From Sycobia sp. Sy_11 (taxonomy: Eukaryota > Arthropoda > Insecta > Hymenoptera > Epichrysomallidae), in NCBI GenBank assembly GCA_018907035.1, contig JACCIC010000022.1, positions 467,001 to 531,000 on the forward strand: a stretch of DNA of 64,000 nt, read 5' to 3'. Below, in pieces: positions 41,988 to 53,600 of the stretch. A program made the position numbers and the translations under genes. The notes below the pieces were generated by a model. The model ran no database searches, was not told the DNA's origin, and saw only the letters and a program-made list of their open reading frames with translations. Every line of letters starts with the position of its first letter. The first letter of the stretch is position 1.

Positions 41988-42040
<53 letters not shown>
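41919..42040. repeat. (TA)n-(CATA)n-(CA)n-(TA)n, 122 bp alternating
   Basis: Unbroken alternation; the second large composite within 350 bp. Confidence 0.97.
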
Positions 42041-42043
<3 letters not shown>

Positions 42044-42211
42044 GCAGTCAATGAAGTTAAGGGTCGTAAGGGGAGTAAGTGTTGCCGAAGGGGAGCGAGC
42101 GAGCGAGCGCGGAGTCTGTGTCGAAAGTGTCCGTGCCATCAGATCGATAGAATTTGGGCTGGAGGATACTGCGCGCCACGCTTCCTTCTTGTTTCTCTCG
42201 GTCTATCTGTC

Positions 42212-42281
<70 letters not shown>

Positions 42282-42640
42282 TCCTTCCACTTCGCGACAT
42301 CAATACGGAGTGGGGCGCGATTTGTCGAAGAGGCTGCGTAGAGGGCAAAAATCTTAAATATCCCTAAGTATTACGTGTATACACGTATCTACAAACGCCG
42401 GATTGTGCTGTTGCGTCTGCGTCGCGGATACACGCGGCTCCTCGCGCCCCGGGGAGTCTCGATCGAGGGGGCTCGCGAGGCTCGCGAGGCGCAGGTGCGC
42501 CTGCCGCCTGTCCCGGCGCACCCGCCGACGACATTAAACCCTCGAGCTTTTGCGCGCTTTCGCGCGGCACGGCCGTTCGGTTGCGCGAACGAGTTCTCTG
42601 ATAACATTACAAAATTCTTGGATCTCCAGGTCAGTTTTCT
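42041..42640. other. GC-rich island with (CT)29
   Basis: (CT)n at 42215-42274, then a CpG-rich segment 42410-42600. No exon supported. Confidence 0.5.
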
Positions 42641-43074
42641 TTTATCATGCATATATAGATATCTAGAGCAGTACTAGGAACGAATTTGTTCAAGAGTGCC
42701 TACTTTGCCATATCGACGAGCCGGCAGAACTTAATCTCTAGCTCTGATGTTTATCAAGATGGGAAAGTTAGACTAATAATTCAATCGCTTTCGCAAGAGA
42801 CACGCGACACTTGTTAATTAAGCTCTTATAGCAGATATATAAACAGGCTTAACTACGGTATTGGTTACATGGTTAATACTGGAAAATGTTTTTCGAACCA
42901 GAAACAATATGATTTCTTCGAGGCTCTGTTGCATTATTTTGTGTACAGCCGCCCGAGCAACGAGTTGGCAAAAATTGAAAAATTTCTGGCTCATGCTTGT
43001 AACTGGCATTTTGAAGAATTGCCGCTACTGCCATTAGCACCAGTGGCAATACTCTTTACTTAGATTAATTTTAT

Positions 43075-43137
<63 letters not shown>

Positions 43138-43234
43138 TATAATATTCAATCACATAATATTTCATATAATGCAGATATAATTTTCTACAAATATATTCTA
43201 CAAATCTACAATTAATACTCTGATAATCAATTTT
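42641..43234. other. AT-rich DNA with (TA)n
   Basis: A 64-codon plus reading at 42869-43063 is unrecognised. An alternating (TA)n tract fills 43079-43141. Confidence 0.5.
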
Positions 43235-43246
43235 CACAATAGGATT
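43235..43246. repeat. SINE target-site duplication, 3' side
   Basis: CACAATAGGATT, matching 43449-43460 with one mismatch, directly follows the SINE A-tail as read on the minus strand. Confidence 0.8.
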
Positions 43247-43448
43247 TTTTTTATGTTATTTAACGTCATTCTATTTATGCTTCCAAATACCGCTGCTAAT
43301 CAGCGACGGAGGTCTACGATGTGTTTGTAAACAAAGTACAAGTAAATTATTCCAGCCGTGCTTGTGTCAAACAGCCGATACCGCGATTCGAACTCGGATT
43401 ATCAAGTTACTAGTCCTTCGCTCTAGCGATCGAGCCATCGTAGACCTC
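43247..43448 (-). mobile_element. tRNA-derived SINE, apparently full length
   Basis: On the minus strand the element opens with a tRNA-like head: D-arm GCTC-GATCGCTA-GAGC with a perfect 4 bp stem (A box 43421-43437), a CTAGTAA anticodon loop as in tRNA-Thr(AGT), and T-arm B box GAGTTCGAATC (43385-43395). The acceptor stem does not pair, so this is not a working tRNA. An unrelated body follows, then a tail ending ATAACATAAAAAAAA. The copy is flanked by a 12 bp target-site duplication with one mismatch: CACAATAGGATT (43235-43246) and CACAATAAGATT (43449-43460). RNA polymerase III would transcribe it leftwards from the internal boxes; a partner LINE supplies mobility in such families. The tRNA-Thr origin is inferred from the loop only. 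Confidence 0.88.
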
Positions 43449-43449
43449 C
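43308..43449. repeat. 14 bp inverted repeat inside the SINE
   Basis: GGAGGTCTACGATG (43308-43321) is the exact reverse complement of 43436-43449. The SINE start is therefore repeated inverted in its own body, so the tRNA head could be closed into one long hairpin. A further 5 bp hairpin, CGCTG-CTAAT-CAGCG, lies at 43291-43305. Confidence 0.9.
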
Positions 43450-43460
43450 ACAATAAGATT
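43449..43460. repeat. SINE target-site duplication, 5' side
   Basis: CACAATAAGATT, immediately before the SINE 5' end as read on the minus strand. Confidence 0.8.
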
Positions 43461-43980
43461 AAGTGTGTATTGTTTTTAGGGCTCTAGCGACTAGTTCGAA
43501 GCCAAAAAAAAATCATATAATGACTAGAACGTAAAATTATTTTACTTTTTTTATAAATTACGATGCATTTCAGGCATTTTGGACATTCTGGACAGTACTA
43601 TTGACACGTAAAGCATTCATACCATATTTACATTATCGTACATATGAAGACCAGAAGCGATCTAATAATTATGCTACGTTTAAATAATACTTTAGAAAAG
43701 TTACAAAGTACACTACGTTCATCAAGATTGTGGAAGCAATGAAAAAGGAAAAGACGAAAAAAACCCGAAAGAAAACGAAAAAAGCGGTCAGTAGACTTTT
43801 CCTAAATGAAACTTTAATACGAGCATTCATTATTTATAGACACCCCAAAGATCTGGAGGGCATGGTGAGACGTGTGCAACAAAAACGAGAGTTTATAGGA
43901 GAAGCGAAAGAAGGTTTAGAGATAGGATAGAGATGAGATGAACGGGAGAAAGAAGATAGAAAGAATAACAGAGAAGCGCG
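43461..43980. other. No gene seen
   Basis: AT-rich, becoming purine-rich from 43730. Confidence 0.5.
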
Positions 43981-44043
43981 GAGAGGAGAAAGATGCTGTG
44001 GGTCGCTAAGCAACCCCCGTGGAATCGCGTGCATGGAAAAGAG

Positions 44044-44085
<42 letters not shown>

Positions 44086-44810
44086 GGAAAAAGGAGAGAA
44101 GACGAAAGAGGTGCAGCCACCCTCGGTCGCCACGACTACACTTCGGCTCCGTTCATGATTCTCTCTCTCTCTCTGCTTGCCGTATTACTGCTTTTCCAAT
44201 TTTGGGGTTCCATTACCAACACGCGCTCACGCACGCACGCAGCTCCCTGCCTCGCCGCGCGCCCTCGAATACTTACCTACATGCATTCAAACATACATAG
44301 AGCCGTTATCCCCGATATACTGGCCCGCCGGGGGCTCTATGAGCCCCCGCGTGCAGCGGAAGCAGTGGCAGCAGCGGCAGAAACAACAGCACCAACGACA
44401 GAGCGATATAGCCGCCAAAGCCGAAATATCGATTCTCGCGGATCGACCGCTCCCGACTTCATAGAATATATATATATATATATATATATTCACAACACCT
44501 CCGCCACGCTGGCGCTCGAATTCGTGTGCATATCTGCGTGTCTGGTCGCGTTTTTTCGTTTCGTCATTTTAGAAGCGCGTGTTTTTAATCTTTTTCTGTT
44601 TTCACTCTGCCGAACGATGCGACACCGTTACTCCGCTTTCGCGCTGAATTCTTATATTTCCCACGAATTTATTGTCCAATTTATTGATTCGGCCGCGTAC
44701 GATTCATTATACATGTGTGTAAAAATCTGTCAATGTTTTTTGCGTATGCAAAAAATGGACGAATATTCGACGCCGCGTCACCGGATCGAAACAAAAAATT
44801 AGCTTTCATT
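43981..44810. other. GC-rich island
   Basis: X-box-like site 44002-44014, (GA)18 at 44048-44083, (CAG)-like run near 44355-44400, (TA)12 at 44466-44489. A 269-codon plus-strand reading (43993-44802) crosses these repeats and has no domain. Confidence 0.5.
44002..44014. promoter_or_regulatory. X-box-like site
   Basis: GTCGCT-A-AGCAAC fits the degenerate RFX consensus with a 1 bp spacer. It lies at the left edge of a GC-rich segment, just before a (GA)18 run. Confidence 0.4.
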
Positions 44811-46430
44811 AGAGATTTTCGTGCCAGCTCGAGTATAAAGGGAGCAAAATGAAATTTTTAAACAAATTGAATTTAATCACGCCCTCGCTTAATTCCGCTA
44901 TTTGGCAGAGATCCACAATTTTCAGCTAGTCGGGTAAGGCAGTGCGTTAGGATCGTTTCTGAAATAATTAATTTAGATTATGAGCGCCGCTAAGTCCGTT
45001 AAATAATAATATTATTTCCGAAAGTGGATGTAGAATTTTCTCACTGTCAGTTTCTTTAAAAAATTCTATTATTCGGTCGATTAAAATTATTTCGCGCAAG
45101 ATACTTGCTCGCGAGATATCTTGCAAGATATCTTGCGCGCAAGATACGCGCAAGAAAATTGCTCGCCTATGTCTAGGTTTTATTTAAAAAAAAAATAAAT
45201 GTTTAATAACATTCTCATAAATGTTCTTAATACGTTGCTTCCGATCCTTAGATATATCCTTAGATTATATCCTTAGAAAGCGGAACCTATCAATATATTT
45301 ATTTCGGATAAAATACATAATCGAATTCGTACAATAATAAATAAAATCCCTCAGGATGTCCAGAAAATCTTCTTGAAATTTAGTAATTTAGGACTCAAGC
45401 TAATCAAAAGACTCTATTAATTTCAGATTTGAGATCAACGGAATACGTTTATCAGAAGCCAAACTGTAATCATACATTTATTGAAATGTAGTAGAATAAA
45501 AATTATTTCATAGTCGACTATAAACTATTGGAACACCATAAGCTGTACTGATGTGCCGATGTAAAACCCATCAGGCAATAACATATATATTGAAACACAA
45601 TCCAGTATAACATAAAGTATAGGTTGGATAGGCAATGCGGTGGAAAATTTTAAGCGATTTTCGGCGGATTATTGGTATATTTTTCAACAATATTGAACTG
45701 GAATTTTGGAATTGAAAATAGTGCTTATGTCGACTGTTGTAAACTAAGCTTACAAATATCTTCATCGGTCTTACAATCGTTATGTACGTACAATTAAGTA
45801 TGTATTATTATAATTATATTGTATTTTAGAATTACTTAATTATAAATATATTAAGTATTATTTTATAGGACAGTAAGAAGGATGAAAATATTTGCTAGGT
45901 TAGAATTTTGGAATTTCATCATTTCCTTTGATTAAAAAAAAAAGAAAATAATACGCCGATACGACTTGGATGGCGTTTTGTAAAAAGTTGCAAAAAACGA
46001 TCCTGGCTATCACTAAGCGATAGAAATTTTAAGAATTATCGAAATCGATTTCTTTTATCTTTTTCAAAATGCTGTTAAAATGGCAACCAAAACCGTACCG
46101 GAAAGTTTTTCTTAACACTCGTACTGGAGGGTTGTACTTTTAAATTTTCCGTTCGAAGTTGCTGAACAGAAAAATTACTTAAGCTCGCGAAGATCGCAAA
46201 GCATTTGCTAATAATTAGGTTTTAATGAAAACACGAACATAAATTACAAGTTCGCGTAATTTAAGCTTATACTTAATTTTAAAATCTTATGAAAGGGTGA
46301 AAGGATCGGGTAGAGAATTAAAGCTCTTCTAATAAAAATACAAGCCAGCCTCGATGTTCTCAAGATAAGTCATTTGATCTTTAAAATTGAGCATTTATTT
46401 AGCGCTGATTAGTTAAGCCCGACACTTTCG
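44811..46430. other. No gene seen; AT-rich
   Basis: Holds the palindrome cluster at 45092-45155. Confidence 0.55.
45092..45155. repeat. Cluster of overlapping palindromes
   Basis: AGATATCTTGCAAGATATCT (45114-45133) is a perfect 20 bp palindrome. It overlaps TATCTTGCGCGCAAGATA (45129-45146), a perfect 18 bp palindrome. GCGCAAGATAC occurs twice. Confidence 0.95.
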
Positions 46431-46869
46431 TTGACCAGTGTGTATATCCGTGAACACTTTGCTACGAAAGCGACAGCCCAAACCCTGAGAATTCGCTTCG
46501 ATAAATAAACTGGATGATAGCCGCGGAGTTGGAGGGGGGTAGTGATGCGCATATAATTTAAGGGGGGTAGGTAGGGTGGGATAATTAACGCTCGAATTAC
46601 ACGGCACAGAGGTGGGCCGTCTCTCTGATACATACGTATTTATTCGCATATAATAGAAAATCACAGGTACGTATGATTTCCCATTACAAGTGGGATGAGG
46701 GCGAATTGCACCGCGACCGCGTGGTCTCCGTCGAAATTTGGCAACGCCGAACAACGATGCCAAAGAGGCTGAGAGGGGGGAGGGACGGGGGATTCGGGGA
46801 AAGAGGTATATACATTTGGCAGCTCAGTATATATTTGTTTCAGAGGGGGGATGAAAATCCATTGAGGCA

Positions 46870-46920
<51 letters not shown>

Positions 46921-47208
46921 TATATACTCGGGCCGTATATACCCGGCGACGAACTGTCTAGCGCTTCTTCCCGGCTGACGGCGGACACCGACTCCCGGGA
47001 GAGCGTCAGGGGAAGCGGGCAGCGGCAGCGAAGGGAGGGGTTCGGGAGCGAGCAAATTTTCGAATCAGCTGCGTGCGTGTGGAGCTGAACCGCGGCAACT
47101 CTCTGCCTCTCTCTCTCTCTCTTTCTCCCTATCTATCTATCTCTTTATCTCTCTACCTCTCATCCTCTCTTTTCTTCTTCTTCTCTCTCTCTCTCTCTCT
47201 GAGTTGTG

Positions 47209-47242
<34 letters not shown>

Positions 47243-47640
47243 TTACAGATGCCTGCTCGGGTCACGGAGCGGGCGGAGCTGTAGAACGACATCGTTCCTG
47301 AAAGCTTAAGGTGCGCGCGAGCGCGCAAGCTCAAAGGTCTCACGCTGGGATTTCTTGATTCCGGCGGATGTATCGTTGGACGCGCGCGCAGGAATTGCGA
47401 CTGATAATAAGAGACGAGCTCGTCTCTTGTTTTCCCAGAGGAAGTGGATCCACGATGAACTTACTTAGCTCTTGTAATAGCGTCGATGCTTGGGCGACAT
47501 CCTCTGCTGCGCTCGGAAATAAAAATATTTCAGCGGAATTTCTATCTCTCCGGCGTGCGTGCGCATGGCGAAGGCGGAAAGATGTTCGCTTTTGTTCAGG
47601 AAAAATGTTTAAATAGGGAAGAACAAAATTCGATGTCCAT
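46431..47640. other. GC-rich island with (TA)n and (CT)n
   Basis: G-rich strand 46530-46580, (TA)n 46871-46927, GC-rich 46930-47060, CT runs 47100-47200, (TA)15 47210-47240, CpG-rich 47250-47400. Includes the 20 bp palindrome AAGAGACGAGCTCGTCTCTT (47409-47428). Confidence 0.5.
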
Positions 47641-48056
47641 CGCCCACAATTGTACTGTACTAGCGATACGTTCGGTATAAGGGTATAAAGTATCAGAATC
47701 TTTTATCATCTCGTCGTTGTCAATTCATTTGTCTCGTCTCCGATAGTTTTCCACTCTGCAAAAAATATAAGTTTCAATTACATGACTTTTACCATAAGAG
47801 ACGAACGAAAATTGCTCTCAATTGTAATTTTATAATTCTCAATTATAATATTAAGGCATTTATTTAAATATTCATAAAATATACAAGTTTTCTGAAAAAA
47901 TAAAAAAATCAAATGGATAACTGAGACTTAAATTGATACGAGGATATGTAATTAAATACAATACATTACTGACAAGTAATTTTCAATACAAGTTATATAA
48001 TTATATTAAAACTTTTCATATCTATTTTCCTACTAATTATTCTTTTGTATCGTGAT

Positions 48057-48116
<60 letters not shown>

Positions 48117-48955
48117 CTTATATACATATACCCCTTTCACCCTAACTCTCCGCTTTCTTCCACCTGCGACTTGAATCGCCGCAAAAAATAACAAAGGCGC
48201 ACCTACAGAAGGCTTACTCGCGCCGTTGCACCGGGATCACTGCATCTTGGCGCCTCCCTTCTCGGTCCCTTTTCGTCCTTTGTACACGTAGCCGTAAGTC
48301 ACCCGACGCGCCCGTCACGCAGGTGCTCGACGATCTGGACTTATGCGACGACTATTTAGTTATCATCATCCATCCAAACTGAAATCACATTGTTTTTTTG
48401 GAGATATTTAAATGTGAAGGGCGTTAGAAAAGAAACATGTCATTGCATTTTATTCGATATATATATATATAAGAAACCATTTTATTTTGATGATTTATTT
48501 ATTTTGATTTTGATCTTATTTCGGGATTTTATTTGTCACATATTTATTTAGGAATAAATTTGAGAATGATTTTATCAATTATCAAAATAATGCCTTTAAT
48601 GACATTCCATTGTTCAGCCATAAATATTTGTAATTTATATTTTAAATCGAGCTTTTTAAAAAGAAGCAAAACGATAGTACAATCGTTCTTACTAAATTAA
48701 AGGAAATTCGAAGAAGAAGCAAATCGAGAGAAAATTTCTATGTATACGACACTAACGATCTCCCGCACAGTAAAATACGAAGTGGATATGTGCACGTATA
48801 CGTATGTGTAAGAAAAGACGCAAAAAAAAAAGACACGTAATTCTTTCCTCCGTGATTAGAAGTCCTTGGAGAACGCCGTAGAGCCCGGTCCTCTACGTAC
48901 TTGTGCAAAAAAAGGCCACCATAATTTCCTATTTTCTCTTTATGCACTTTCTTAA
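47641..48955. other. AT-rich with one GC-rich block
   Basis: (TA)n at 48059-48117 borders a GC-rich block 48125-48320; the rest is AT-rich. Confidence 0.5.
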
Positions 48956-49144
48956 TTTTCCTCCTTTACCCAGTCTCTCTCTTCTCCTCTCTCTCCCTCT
49001 CTCCCTCTTCCTCTCTCCACTTTCCCGTCTAACCCACCCCTCGCTTCGCCCTCTATAACTCCCCGGGGTAGCGCCGCAGCCTCGCCGCGGCTTTGGCGAT
49101 AAGCACCACGCCACCCGGTGCGGGAGAGGCACAGAGCTAGAACG

Positions 49145-49177
<33 letters not shown>

Positions 49178-49230
49178 CGAGAGAGGCGGAGGGAGGAGTG
49201 AGAGTGAGCACGCGCAGATCGATGGAGCAG

Positions 49231-49238
49231 TGACGTCA
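49231..49238. promoter_or_regulatory. Perfect CRE palindrome
   Basis: TGACGTCA, the full cAMP-response element bound by CREB/ATF proteins. Its closeness to an X-box in a CpG-rich segment resembles a promoter. Confidence 0.42.
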
Positions 49239-49257
49239 CGGGGCGCGGAAGCTGCGC

Positions 49258-49271
49258 GTCTCCATGGTGAC
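49258..49271. promoter_or_regulatory. X-box-like site
   Basis: GTCTCC-AT-GGTGAC fits the degenerate RFX consensus RYYNYY-N(1-3)-RRNRAC. It lies 19 bp after a perfect CRE in a GC island. Confidence 0.42.
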
Positions 49272-49910
49272 CGCCAACGGACCCGGCCGTTTTCCCGCGG
49301 CACTTTCTCCCTTGCTCCCACTGATGCTGCCGCGCGGCTATGGAGCGGTGCGGGCTCCGCGCTTCCACCTCGCCACTTCGTCTCTCTGTCTCTCTCTCTC
49401 TCTCTCTCGCTCGTACTCTTTCGTGCCCTTCGTTGGCTCTGCTGAACGCCTACCGCTACGTGCAGTAGACAGCTCCACTCCCCCCCCCCCATGTTCCTCC
49501 CTCGCCAATCCTGCGACACGCGCGTATGCGTGCGCGTAACTGTACGAGCGCAGGGGATGAAGTTTTATTAAATTTTACTTCCGCTTGCCTCTCCTGGCCT
49601 CTCTCTTTCTCGCGCGTCTTCCCCTCTTCTCGCCGTCCGTTCCGCCGCTGCGCGACTCCCGCGCGCTAGAGAGACTCTTTTTCGTAACGGCGAACGACTC
49701 GACGAAACGCCCTTATAAGAAGAAAGAAACAAAAGGAGAGGAGATTGTCTCGTTTGCTCTCGCGTCTTCGATTTGCTCGCTACTGTCTGTGCCCGGATAC
49801 GCTGCCCTGACCTGTGTACTCCTCGTTTCGTTATTTCGCGTTCAGAAAAACAGCAACCGAAAGGACAAGAAGCTTGAATTTTCCTTGTTATCGCGATGAT
49901 GCTCGCCTAC

Positions 49911-50591
49911 TCGGAGCACTGATTTTCATCCAATGAATCAAGAAGAAAACTTCGTTTGCTTTGTGTTTGTTAGATTTTTCATCTCTCAGCTGCATTTCGT
50001 ACAAATTTTTAACAAATTTGAAATTTGAAGTATTAAAATCATTTGAAAAAAGTGTAGTTAGATTCAGATTTCAGCTACGCGTTCAAATCGTGAGACAGAA
50101 AATCGCGTTTATTTTATGATTTATATGGGCGTGATAAAATTGTATGGATATGTATAAGTAATTTAAAAAAAATCAACGTCTTCTTCTGCAACCAATTTAT
50201 TAAAAATGAAAAGTTTACATTAAAAGTCCATCGCGAACTGAAGAGACGCTTACGTATATATAACCAATTCTTTCAAAACTTTTCTGCTGATTTAATACAT
50301 GTAATTATATATTCAATATTCACTCAGCACAGCAGAAACTTTTCAGTTACACTTTTTCACTTATTTAATGGAGCATGTACTAACTTGGAATGAAAGGTCC
50401 TTTTTTTATTTTTTTTTACACCAAGTTAAAATCGGATAAAGAGAGAGAGAGCAGTATATGTACCAAGAGCTTTCAGTCCTTTTCGAGAAGTTGCGCGCCT
50501 CAAACACCCAAGGGGAAAACTATATATATAATATCTTTACCTAAATGCGAAACGCGCTCTACTTTCTCTTCTTTTATTCGGCAGCGTGCGT

Positions 50592-50593
<2 letters not shown>
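49911..50593. other. No gene seen; AT-rich
   Basis: No feature recognised. Confidence 0.55.

Positions 50594-50646
<53 letters not shown>
50594..50646. repeat. (TA)n microsatellite
   Basis: About 26 units at the left edge of a GC-rich block. Confidence 0.97.
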
Positions 50647-50648
<2 letters not shown>

Positions 50649-51200
50649 TACGTCAGCGATACGAAGAGAGAAAAAGAAGAACCGAGAGTAGCATCGTGGG
50701 GCGCGCGCGTGCGTCGGCTATCCGATGAACCCCTTAGACGAACCTCCTTCCCTAGACGCTCGTCTTAGGAACGCGGCATGGGCGTCGCGCGAAAGATCCT
50801 TAGATATCGATAAGGAGCGAGGTCGTCGCATATAATCGCTTTTAATGCGGGCGTTAATCTTGGACGAATAAGCTTCGAGATTTTTCTCGTCCCGGCCCCC
50901 TCCTGCCCACCCCACCCGTACGACGGCTTTAAACCCGGGGCGATGGAAAACGAGAGAGACGTTCAGGGACGTATAGAAAGTCTAGGGGACAGAAGAATTT
51001 ACAAAAAGAAAGAATTCGAGACTTACGCGTTGATTCCGTTCTCTAACCGTCCCTAGAACTATGAGAGGTGACGGAGTGCAAGCTTCAACCGAATGCATCT
51101 TGGTAACTTCAACAGTGCTGTGAGCAGCGAATGCCTTTGCCAGGCCTTTGCCTTCCGTGCGGATAAACTTTAACCCATCCTAGGCCATTTCAATCTTTTT

Positions 51201-51203
<3 letters not shown>
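50647..51203. other. GC-rich block, partly complex
   Basis: DRE-type TATCGATA at 50805-50812. 51040-51190 is complex, non-repetitive and may be conserved non-coding DNA. Confidence 0.45.

Positions 51204-51257
<54 letters not shown>
51204..51257. repeat. (CT)27 microsatellite
   Basis: Uninterrupted run, then CGCT. Confidence 0.97.
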
Positions 51258-51260
<3 letters not shown>

Positions 51261-52440
51261 TCCCCTTGACTTCGCTCATAAGCCCGGGATCTAAGTTACG
51301 CCACAGAAGCTCCCGACTGAGGGGCTGTGGTTAGTTTCCATCAAGAGATCCCTCTCGCTCAATAGTTTCAAAGACGTTGGTGCACTTTTATTATAAAATG
51401 CCGAGAAAATAATAGAATATTTTGAGCAAGAAATTATATTGATAAAATAGTTTCCGTGAATATAAAATAAATGCTTATAAACTTTATATAGATCATTAAT
51501 AATCATTAATCGGCTCTAATCGGCATTCTCGGACTTAAAAGAAGAATAAATATCGTAAAAGAGTAGACCGCGATATTGGGATCAGGAATTCGGTCCAAAT
51601 TAAGCGAGATGTTGAAAGGTTATTATTATCTTGAAAATGAGATCTATAATATCCAAAGACATAAACTTTTCCATTCCCAAGATGTGATACTTTTTTACTT
51701 ATAAATTCCCACTTTCCTGCATTGAAATTAAATATGCAGTAAAGTCTTACTTTGACGCTGGATTCGATTCTATATTTCTAACAATTCAAACAAAGAAATT
51801 CTAATCAACCTGAATTTCAAAGTTGTACTACTTGTTAGCTATTACCAATTCAAGTTTCGCTCAATTGTAAATAAGTTTTATAGTTACAAGGTAATCACTC
51901 GTTAATTCAGCCAAATTTCATTAGGATTTATTTCCTTAAAATGTTTCGTTTTCGATCGACTCCATTACCTCGTTCAGTGTGGAGCAGTCACGGCATCCAT
52001 ACGTCCCGCGCCGTATGTTTCGCTCCCTAGATGGGAACATTCAATACAATCACAAATACTTGACTTCTGTATAATTAGTTTAGTTCCGCAATCACACGAA
52101 ATTAATTTGTGGCTTGACGTTATTTAATGACGTAAAGTCCATTCCGATTTGCTGTAAATGGATATTAGGTAGGAGTAAACAATGGTATGCGAGTTCGTAA
52201 GCTTGGGAATACGTTACATGTCGAAAATATAAATTAATCGAAACGTAACTTATTATCGCTATGAAAGTAATCAATGTCTTCATTCGTGAATTTCGCAGTT
52301 GCCTACCAAGAATGGAACTGCATTATGGAATATATCCTGAGGGCAAAGCGATAAACACTGTGTATAAATTGAAATTATGGAACCGAATGAAAATGCCGTG
52401 ATACAAAGACGGGGAGGAAAGGAGCCAAAAGGAAAGATCG
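51258..52440. other. No gene seen; mixed to AT-rich
   Basis: Complex sequence near 51960-52040; otherwise unremarkable. Confidence 0.5.
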
Positions 52441-52733
52441 AAAAGAGCAACTGTCCCGAACATTTGGCTCCCGGTATCAGTCACCGCGCGTATATAGGTA
52501 TACGAGTTCGTTAAGCTCCCCGGGTCAGTTGGCAGAAGCATTTGTATCCGAGCGTTTTATCGTCGAAACGGCACGCCCGCGCCGCGGACCGTTATGTAAG
52601 CGCGCGAGCGGGATCCATCGTTGGTGCATTTGGTGCGATACCGTCCATATGTTATAGCATTAACCTTTGAAAAAAGCGGGCGAGCGCGAGAGAGAGAGAG
52701 AGAAGGACAGACTCCAGCGCGTGTGAATATATA

Positions 52734-52775
<42 letters not shown>

Positions 52776-53106
52776 CGTGTGTACCTGAACAAAATCGATA
52801 GGAGTGTCTGTCACCTTCTTCCCTTCCTCTTTTTCTCCCGGGGCGCGCGCGTTTATTATCGGCTGCATGGGAAAAAGCATGCGGGCGCGGGACTCCACCC
52901 TCCCCCCCCGATGAACAAAAGGCCACTCTCTCCTAGCAATCGGGCGAGCTGGGCATCAGCGCCGCTGCCTCCTCCACCCCTCTGCCGCTGAGCCAACCCC
53001 ACCTCTTGCCCAGCGCTCTCTTTTGCCCGGGGCGTCATCAATTAAAGTTTCGGGCCTCGAAATGATGCTTCCATCTCTCTCCTCATCGGCTGCTGCCCGC
53101 TCCCTT

Positions 53107-53155
<49 letters not shown>

Positions 53156-53279
53156 CGCTCGCAACGGTATAAAAGCGGTTGCAGAGCAGCGGCTGCATCC
53201 TCGTCCATCGACCCCCTCCCCCTCCCCTTCGCTACCAGCTCTTCGATCCCCCCATTTTCTCCAACTCCCATCATACTGC

Positions 53280-53311
<32 letters not shown>

Positions 53312-53600
53312 CTGCGTCCGGACCTACGCGCGTCTCGCTCGCTCTAGTATACTATGCATACGGGATGCTCGTGTTATATACGCGCGCCGCGTCGCGCCGC
53401 CGGCTGCCGATCGGTCCCCCGTCACGTTTTGCGCAAGCGGGGGCGCGCGGCGTGGCGTAACGGCTGCATCGGGGAGACAAATAATTACGAGCTCCAACGT
53501 ACCAAGCCAATTCTCACGGATGCTAGCGTGAGCAAAAATTTCACCGCGTCCAGTCGATGCCCTGGCGATCTTCTCTACGATTTGATCCGGGATTATTTTT
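52441..53600. other. GC-rich island with candidate promoter
   Basis: (TG)n 52739-52784, (CT)18 53116-53152, TATA box 53168, (TA)n 53279-53312, CpG-rich to 53570. Confidence 0.5.
53168..53200 (+). promoter_or_regulatory. Candidate TATA promoter
   Basis: TATAAAAG at 53168-53175 lies 16 bp after a (CT)18 run and GCTCGCTCGC. A CA dinucleotide (A at 53197, in TGCATCC) lies 29 bp from the first T, a normal TATA-to-start distance. The GC-rich setting and the GAGA-type repeat upstream fit an insect promoter. No coding exon follows. Confidence 0.3.

Larger units (their letters stand above)
48956..49910. other. CpG-rich island with CRE and X-box
   Basis: (GA)n 49144-49185, CRE 49231-49238, X-box-like 49258-49271, (CT)n 49387-49409. 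The best promoter candidate among the islands. No exon is identifiable, so transcript direction is open. Confidence 0.5.

Noticed and set aside
43377..43449. Functional tRNA-Thr gene
   Set aside because: D-arm, T-arm and anticodon loop look right, but the acceptor and anticodon stems do not pair, and SINE tail and target duplications are present.
43993..44802. 269-codon plus-strand reading
   Set aside because: It crosses a GA array, a CAG-like run and a TA array without any family motif.
40272..50812. DRE-type TATCGATA at about 40272 and at 50805
   Set aside because: One copy lies in plain AT-rich DNA, so an 8 bp match alone is not evidence of a promoter.
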